A stretch of 8,551 nt of DNA. It comes from Chloroflexota bacterium. GTDB lineage: Bacteria > Chloroflexota > Dormibacteria > Dormibacterales > Dormibacteraceae. The notes below the pieces were generated by a model. That model saw only the letters and a program-made list of their open reading frames with translations, had not been told where the DNA came from and did not search any database. The stretch lies in assembly GCA_005888075.1 (NCBI GenBank), contig VBKD01000098.1, positions 1 through 8,551 on the forward strand. Direction: 5' to 3'. Within the stretch, counting starts at the first letter, position 1. The number at the start of each line of letters is the position of its first letter. Positions 4,729 through 8,551 of the stretch are shown here, one piece after another. Both the position numbers and the translations under genes were made by a program.

Positions 4729-6093
4729 TTGATCTCACGGGGCTTCCGGGAACGAATCGCCGTCTCCTTTCTAGGCGCCGCCCTTGTGCTGGCCGCCGTG
4801 CTGGGTGTCATGACGGTGCGGTCGTTCACCAACGCCGGCTCGGTCCCCGCCGGCCAGGTCTCGGCCCTCCAGCAGCCTGGCTCCGCAGCCGCTGCCGGCA
4901 ACAGCTCGAGTTCGGGACCTTCGGCCGGCGGGGGCGCGGGCGGAGGCTCCGGGGGAGTCAGCGGCGGCAAGATCACGATCGGCGGATTCTTTGACATCAC
5001 CGGCCCAATCGACTCTTCGGTCGAGCGCGACACGGTTCGCGCCTACATGCAGGCGATCAACGCGGCCGGAGGCATCAACGGCCGCCAGGTCGAGTACGTG
5101 TGGTGCGACTCCAAGTACGACGCCAGCTCGGCCGGCCAGTGCGCCCGATATCTCATCTCGCAGAACGTGCTGGCTGTGGTCGGGCCGACCGCGCCTCTGG
5201 GCGAGAACGACCAGATCAGGACGCTGACCGCGGCGGGGATCCCGGTCATCGGCGGACTCGGCACGCCCGCGGAATATCAGGACCCGCTGTCCTTCCCCGT
5301 CTCGACCAGCTTCTACCGCTACGGCGGGGCAATCGCGGATGAAGCGAAATCGCTCGGTGTGAAGCACCCGGCGATCGTCGTGCTCGGCGATGTGCCGTGG
5401 GTGCATCCCGTGGAAGCGAATCTGCTCAACCGGCTCGCCGCCGACGGCATCGGCTACACGGACGTCGAGGAGGTCTCGGCGACCCAGGCCAGCTACACGG
5501 CCACCGTCTTCAATCTTCAGCATTCGCACCATGGGCCGAGCGGCGGCGGCCCCCAGCCGAACTACACCTGCCAGCCGACCGAAAAAGGCTGCCCCGACTA
5601 CGTGATCGCCGCCCTCGATCCCTTCAGCTATCACCGCCTGTTCGACGCCATGCAGGCTGCCAACTGGTATCCGGGCGTCCTGGGCGCCGGGCTCGACAAG
5701 TTCAACGTCCAGAGGTCATATGGAAACGAGCTGAGCAAGGCGCATTCGCTCGTCCCCTTCATGTCGCCTTACGACCATCAGGGCAACGCGACCGTGCGCC
5801 AGTACCTCGGCACGGTGCAGCGGTACTACCCGGGCCAGTTCCAGGCCCTCGACATCTACACGCAGCACTCGTGGACCGCCGCGATGGTGTTCGCGGAGGC
5901 GGCTAAACGCGCGGGGTCCGGACTGTCCAGGGAGAGCCTTGTCCAGGCGCTGAACTCGCTGCAGGGTTTCCAGACCGGCTGGTCGGTGCCTCTGTCCTAT
6001 GGCTCCGGGCCGCACGATCCCAACCACTGCTTTAACTACACATCGCACGAGGGCGGCGCGTGGCACACGACCTCGAGCTGGATCTGCTCCTAA
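4729..6093 (+). CDS. livK: LivK-like amino-acid ABC transporter substrate-binding protein, membrane anchored
   Basis: 454 aa. Binds the substrate (branched-chain or related amino acid, not determinable here) outside the membrane and delivers it to LivHM. Seen: an N-terminal membrane segment (about residues 11-31) without a lipobox Cys, a Gly/Ser/Ala-rich linker (about 50-80), then a two-lobed type I periplasmic-binding fold starting KITIGGFFDITGPI (81-94), with AINAAGGINGRQVE (109-122), VLAVVGPTAPL (147-157), GIPVIGG (170-176) and DYVIAALDP (290-298). Six cysteines fall in close or terminal pairs (126/138, 281/288, 434/453), consistent with three disulfides in an exported protein. The anchor could be an uncleaved signal or a cleavable peptide without an obvious site. 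First gene of the transporter operon; livH starts 4 nt after the stop. Confidence 0.88.
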   Translation: MISRGFRERIAVSFLGAALVLAAVLGVMTVRSFTNAGSVPAGQVSALQQPGSAAAAGNSSSSGPSAGGGAGGGSGGVSGGKITIGGFFDITGPIDSSVERDTVRAYMQAINAAGGINGRQVEYVWCDSKYDASSAGQCARYLISQNVLAVVGPTAPLGENDQIRTLTAAGIPVIGGLGTPAEYQDPLSFPVSTSFYRYGGAIADEAKSLGVKHPAIVVLGDVPWVHPVEANLLNRLAADGIGYTDVEEVSATQASYTATVFNLQHSHHGPSGGGPQPNYTCQPTEKGCPDYVIAALDPFSYHRLFDAMQAANWYPGVLGAGLDKFNVQRSYGNELSKAHSLVPFMSPYDHQGNATVRQYLGTVQRYYPGQFQALDIYTQHSWTAAMVFAEAAKRAGSGLSRESLVQALNSLQGFQTGWSVPLSYGSGPHDPNHCFNYTSHEGGAWHTTSSWICS

Positions 6094-6097
6094 CGAG

Positions 6098-6997
6098 ATG
6101 GACGCTTTCGCGGCGTACACGATCATCGGGTTGTCGCTGGGCGGAGTCTTCTCGCTCGCGGCGCTGGGCATCGTCCTCATCTATCGCACCACCGGAGTCT
6201 TGAACTTCGCCCACGGAGCGATGGGCATGTTCTCCACCTTTGTCGCGTGGCAGTTCTTCTACGGGATCTCCCACCCGTTCTGGCCGACATGGCTGTCCAC
6301 CGCGGTTGCGGTGGTGGCGGGCCTGGTGTTCGCCGCACTGCTCGGGCTGTTTCTCGAGTTCGCCGTGTTTCGATTCGTGCGCACGCGGGCGCCAGTGGTC
6401 AAAGCGGTGATCACAATCGGGATCCTGCTCGCCCTGCAGTCGACGGCCTCGTTGATCTGGAAGAACAACCAGTACCACCTGCCGATCTACATCGTTCCGC
6501 AGAACTGGGTGAAGACCGTCGCGGGCGTTCCGATCGGGGCCAACTACATAGTCATCTTCATCGTGTCGCTTGGCCTCGCGTTCGGCCTGGCCGCGTTCTT
6601 GAAGTACACGAGCTTCGGCCGGTCGATGCGCGCCGTGTCGGACAGCCCGACGTCCGCTTCTCTATGGGGCGTCCCGGTGGGGCGGGTCAGCGCGGTCAGC
6701 TGGATGCTGGGCAGCGTCATCGCGGCGGTCGCGGGAATCTTGATCACGCCCTTCATCAACTTCGACACGACGAGCCTGACGCTCTTGATCATCGATGCTC
6801 TTGCGGCGGCGCTCATCGGCGGGATGGTGTCGCTGCCGCTCACGATGGCGGGCGGTTTCGCTCTCGGGTTGCTGGAGACCTACCCGACCATCTGGATCCA
6901 ATCGATCGGCTTCCCGCGTTTGATCGCCTTGCTTGTCATTCTCGCGGTGCTCATCCTTCGCAACCCGCGCGGGTTGACTGTGGCGGCAGAGAGATGA
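6098..6997 (+). CDS. livH: Branched-chain amino-acid ABC transporter permease LivH
   Basis: 299 aa, typical for the family. Inner-membrane permease that pairs with LivM. Seen: GGVFSLAALGIVLIYRTTGV (residues 15-34) and LNFAHGAMGM (35-44), the hallmark N-terminus; about eight hydrophobic segments; and the cytoplasmic coupling loop GRSMRAVSDSPTSASLWGV (174-192) followed by GSVIAAVAGIL (205-215), which contacts the ATPases. The ATG at 6098 is chosen over upstream starts that read through livK; it lies 4 nt past the livK stop. The TGA stop overlaps the livM ATG (ATGA). Substrate range cannot be told from sequence: LivH-type permeases also occur in urea and short amide transporters, so the amino-acid label is by family majority. 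Confidence 0.93.
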   Translation: MDAFAAYTIIGLSLGGVFSLAALGIVLIYRTTGVLNFAHGAMGMFSTFVAWQFFYGISHPFWPTWLSTAVAVVAGLVFAALLGLFLEFAVFRFVRTRAPVVKAVITIGILLALQSTASLIWKNNQYHLPIYIVPQNWVKTVAGVPIGANYIVIFIVSLGLAFGLAAFLKYTSFGRSMRAVSDSPTSASLWGVPVGRVSAVSWMLGSVIAAVAGILITPFINFDTTSLTLLIIDALAAALIGGMVSLPLTMAGGFALGLLETYPTIWIQSIGFPRLIALLVILAVLILRNPRGLTVAAER

Positions 6998-8034
6998 CCT
7001 GGCGGCTGGCGACTCGACTTCTCGTCGTGCTCGTGCTGTTTGGTGTTCTGGCCCGATTGCCCGTTGGCTTCGACGTAGGTTTTCGTTTCGACGCCGCGCT
7101 GGCCGTGATCTGGGCGTTCAGCCTGCTGAGCCTCGTGCTGCTCACGGGTTACGTCGGACAGATCTCGTTGTGCCAGGCGACCTTCGCCGGGGTTGGCGCA
7201 TACGGCGCAGGGATGATGGTCGCGACCTTCCACGCCGACTACGTGGTCGCGATCGCGGTCGGGGTGTGCGCCGCGTTCGCGCTGGGCGTGCTCGTCGGCC
7301 TGCCCGCGCTGCGGCTGCACGGCATCACGCTCGCGATCGTGACTCTGGGCATCGCTCTCGTCTTCGACCGCTACGTCTTCCAGGACCACATCTTCGAATG
7401 GTTCACGGGCGGCAGCGGTGGCTGGCGGGTCGACGGCGCCCGGATGTTCGGGCTGCGGATGGACTCGACGACCCACCTCTTACAGGCCTATTTCGTCCTG
7501 CTGGCGCTGTTTCTCCTGGTCGCGCTTTTGATGGTGAACCTGCACAACTCTGGAGCCGGACGTCGCTTCCGAGCCATTCGCGACTCCGAGCTTGCCGCGG
7601 CGACCATGGGCGTCAACCTCACTCGCTACAAGCTGCTGGCGTTCGGAATGTCGGCCGCGATCGCGGGACTTGGCGGCTCGTTCTACCCGCTCGTCGCCGG
7701 CACCGTGAGCCCGCAGCCCTTCTGGCTCTTCACGTCCCTGCAGCTCGCGGCGATCGCGGTGCTGATGGGCGTGCGGTACGTGCCTGCGGCCGCGCTGGGC
7801 GGCGTGTTCCTTTCATTCGTGCCGGACATCCTGACCCGGTACGGGCACGGCATGTTCCTGCACCGCATCCCCTACGACATCTCATACGACTGGTTCTCGA
7901 TCGCGCTGGGCGTCCTGCTGGTCGCGCAGATGATTCTCCTTCCCGATGGTGTGTGGGGGGACATGCGGCATCGAGCGCTGCATACGTGGTCCGCCATCCG
8001 CGCGGTGAGGACGAAGCGGGTGAGCCTGGCATGA
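6994..8034 (+). CDS. livM: Branched-chain amino-acid ABC transporter permease LivM
   Basis: 346 aa. Second membrane permease of the importer. Seen: LLTGYVGQISLCQATFAGVG (residues 49-68), the LivM hallmark usually written GQ-x-S-L-G; ALRLHGITLAIVTLGIALVF (105-124); the coupling loop FRAIRDSELAAATMGVNLTRYK (split: 192-206 and 207-213) followed by AFGMSAAIAGLGGSFY (216-231); several membrane segments and a basic C-terminal tail. The ATG start overlaps the livH stop by 4 bp, and the stop overlaps the livG start in the same way, indicating translational coupling across the operon. The GQISLC variant has Cys where Gly is usual, a minor oddity. Confidence 0.93.
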   Translation: MTWRLATRLLVVLVLFGVLARLPVGFDVGFRFDAALAVIWAFSLLSLVLLTGYVGQISLCQATFAGVGAYGAGMMVATFHADYVVAIAVGVCAAFALGVLVGLPALRLHGITLAIVTLGIALVFDRYVFQDHIFEWFTGGSGGWRVDGARMFGLRMDSTTHLLQAYFVLLALFLLVALLMVNLHNSGAGRRFRAIRDSELAAATMGVNLTRYKLLAFGMSAAIAGLGGSFYPLVAGTVSPQPFWLFTSLQLAAIAVLMGVRYVPAAALGGVFLSFVPDILTRYGHGMFLHRIPYDISYDWFSIALGVLLVAQMILLPDGVWGDMRHRALHTWSAIRAVRTKRVSLA

Positions 8035-8551
8035 CGATGCTTCGCGTTCGCGACATCACCGTCCGGTTCGGCGGCATCGTCGCCCTCGACCACGTGTCTT
8101 TGGACCTCAACCGCGGTGAGATCCTCGGCATGATCGGTCCCAACGGAGCGGGCAAGACGACGCTCTTCAACTGCATCTCGGGAGTCATCCGTCCCGACGA
8201 GGGGTCGATGTATTTCGAGGGCAAGTCTCTGACGCTTGCGCCGCCGCATGTGCGCGCGCGCATGGGCATCGCCCGCACCTTCCAGAACCTTCAGCTGTGG
8301 AGCTCGATGACGGTGCAGGAGAACGTCACCGTCCCGATGGATGCCCTTGGCGGGCGCAACGTCTTGAGCGACGCGCTGTACCTTCCTTTCTCGTCCTACG
8401 CCGAGCGCGCTTCTTCAGAGCGTGCGCGCGCCATCCTCCACGTGCTCGACCTCGACCGCTACACGAAGACGCTGGCGGGCGATCTTCCCGCCGGCATCCA
8501 GCGCCGGGTCGAGATCGCGCGGGCGCTCGCCGCACGCCCGCACCTCCTCCT
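8031..8551 (+). CDS. livG: Branched-chain amino-acid ABC transporter ATP-binding protein LivG (3' partial)
   Basis: 173 codons visible; the gene runs off the window just before the Walker B motif. ATP-hydrolysing subunit of the importer on the cytoplasmic face. Seen: ITVRFGGIVALDHVSL (residues 9-24), Walker A GPNGAGKTT (36-44), IARTFQNLQLW with the Q-loop Gln (80-90), and the signature region DLPAGIQRRVEIARAL (151-166). LivG proteins usually have LPYGxQRRLEIARAL there; here the position before Gly is Ala. The long insertion after the Q-loop is typical of LivG rather than LivF. The ATG at 8031 overlaps the livM stop (ATGA); a second ATG at 8037 is possible. livF probably follows outside the window. 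Confidence 0.93.
   Translation, partial: MTMLRVRDITVRFGGIVALDHVSLDLNRGEILGMIGPNGAGKTTLFNCISGVIRPDEGSMYFEGKSLTLAPPHVRARMGIARTFQNLQLWSSMTVQENVTVPMDALGGRNVLSDALYLPFSSYAERASSERARAILHVLDLDRYTKTLAGDLPAGIQRRVEIARALAARPHLL

Noticed and set aside
4605..5634. Minus-strand open frames opposite livK
   Set aside because: No family features or ribosome sites; they mirror the codon bias of livK.
1..8551. CRISPR array, tRNA, rRNA, insertion sequence or attachment site
   Set aside because: No regularly spaced repeats, cloverleaf-like sequence, transposase or terminal repeats were seen by eye on either strand.

Overview
The window is high-GC bacterial DNA carrying nine protein-coding genes, two of them cut by the window edges, and no RNA genes, insertion sequences or CRISPR arrays that I can see. 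The lineage cannot be fixed from the sequence. High GC, GTG and TTG starts, a Gly/Ser-linked membrane-anchored binding protein and a probable selenoprotein peroxiredoxin would fit a Chloroflexota/Dormibacterota-like or actinobacterial soil organism, but this is inference.

Left edge (1-365, + strand): the 3' part of an AhpE-like peroxiredoxin. An in-frame TGA at 12-14 sits exactly where the peroxidatic cysteine belongs (T-G-G-TGA-R-T-E). A perfect 6-bp hairpin with a GTT loop lies 17 nt downstream. This is the signature of a selenocysteine codon with a bacterial SECIS element, and it is the most interesting item in the window.

Minus-strand block (3339 down to 362): a helix-turn-helix regulator with a C-terminal cysteine cluster resembling SufR-type Fe-S sensors, then two GC-rich hairpins, then a DUF4013-like membrane protein, then pxpB and pxpC (5-oxoprolinase subunits; KipI/KipA). 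The last three genes overlap one another (50 bp and 4 bp) and probably form one transcript. pxpC ends tail-to-tail with the peroxiredoxin, with their stop codons overlapping. The usual third subunit, pxpA, is not in the window.

Middle (3486-4577, + strand, divergent from the regulator): a membrane-anchored diguanylate cyclase with intact GGDEF and RxxD motifs. Its leader can fold into two adjacent hairpins.

Right part (4588-8551, + strand): a branched-chain/polar amino-acid ABC importer operon (livK-like binding protein, livH, livM, and livG cut by the right edge). Genes are joined by a 4-nt gap or ATGA overlaps. A TTGACA-type promoter lies upstream, and a perfect 10-bp inverted repeat with a GCGA tetraloop overlaps its -10 position. 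The importer would bring amino acids into the cell; the Pxp proteins hydrolyse 5-oxoproline to glutamate. A functional link between the two blocks is only suggestive.
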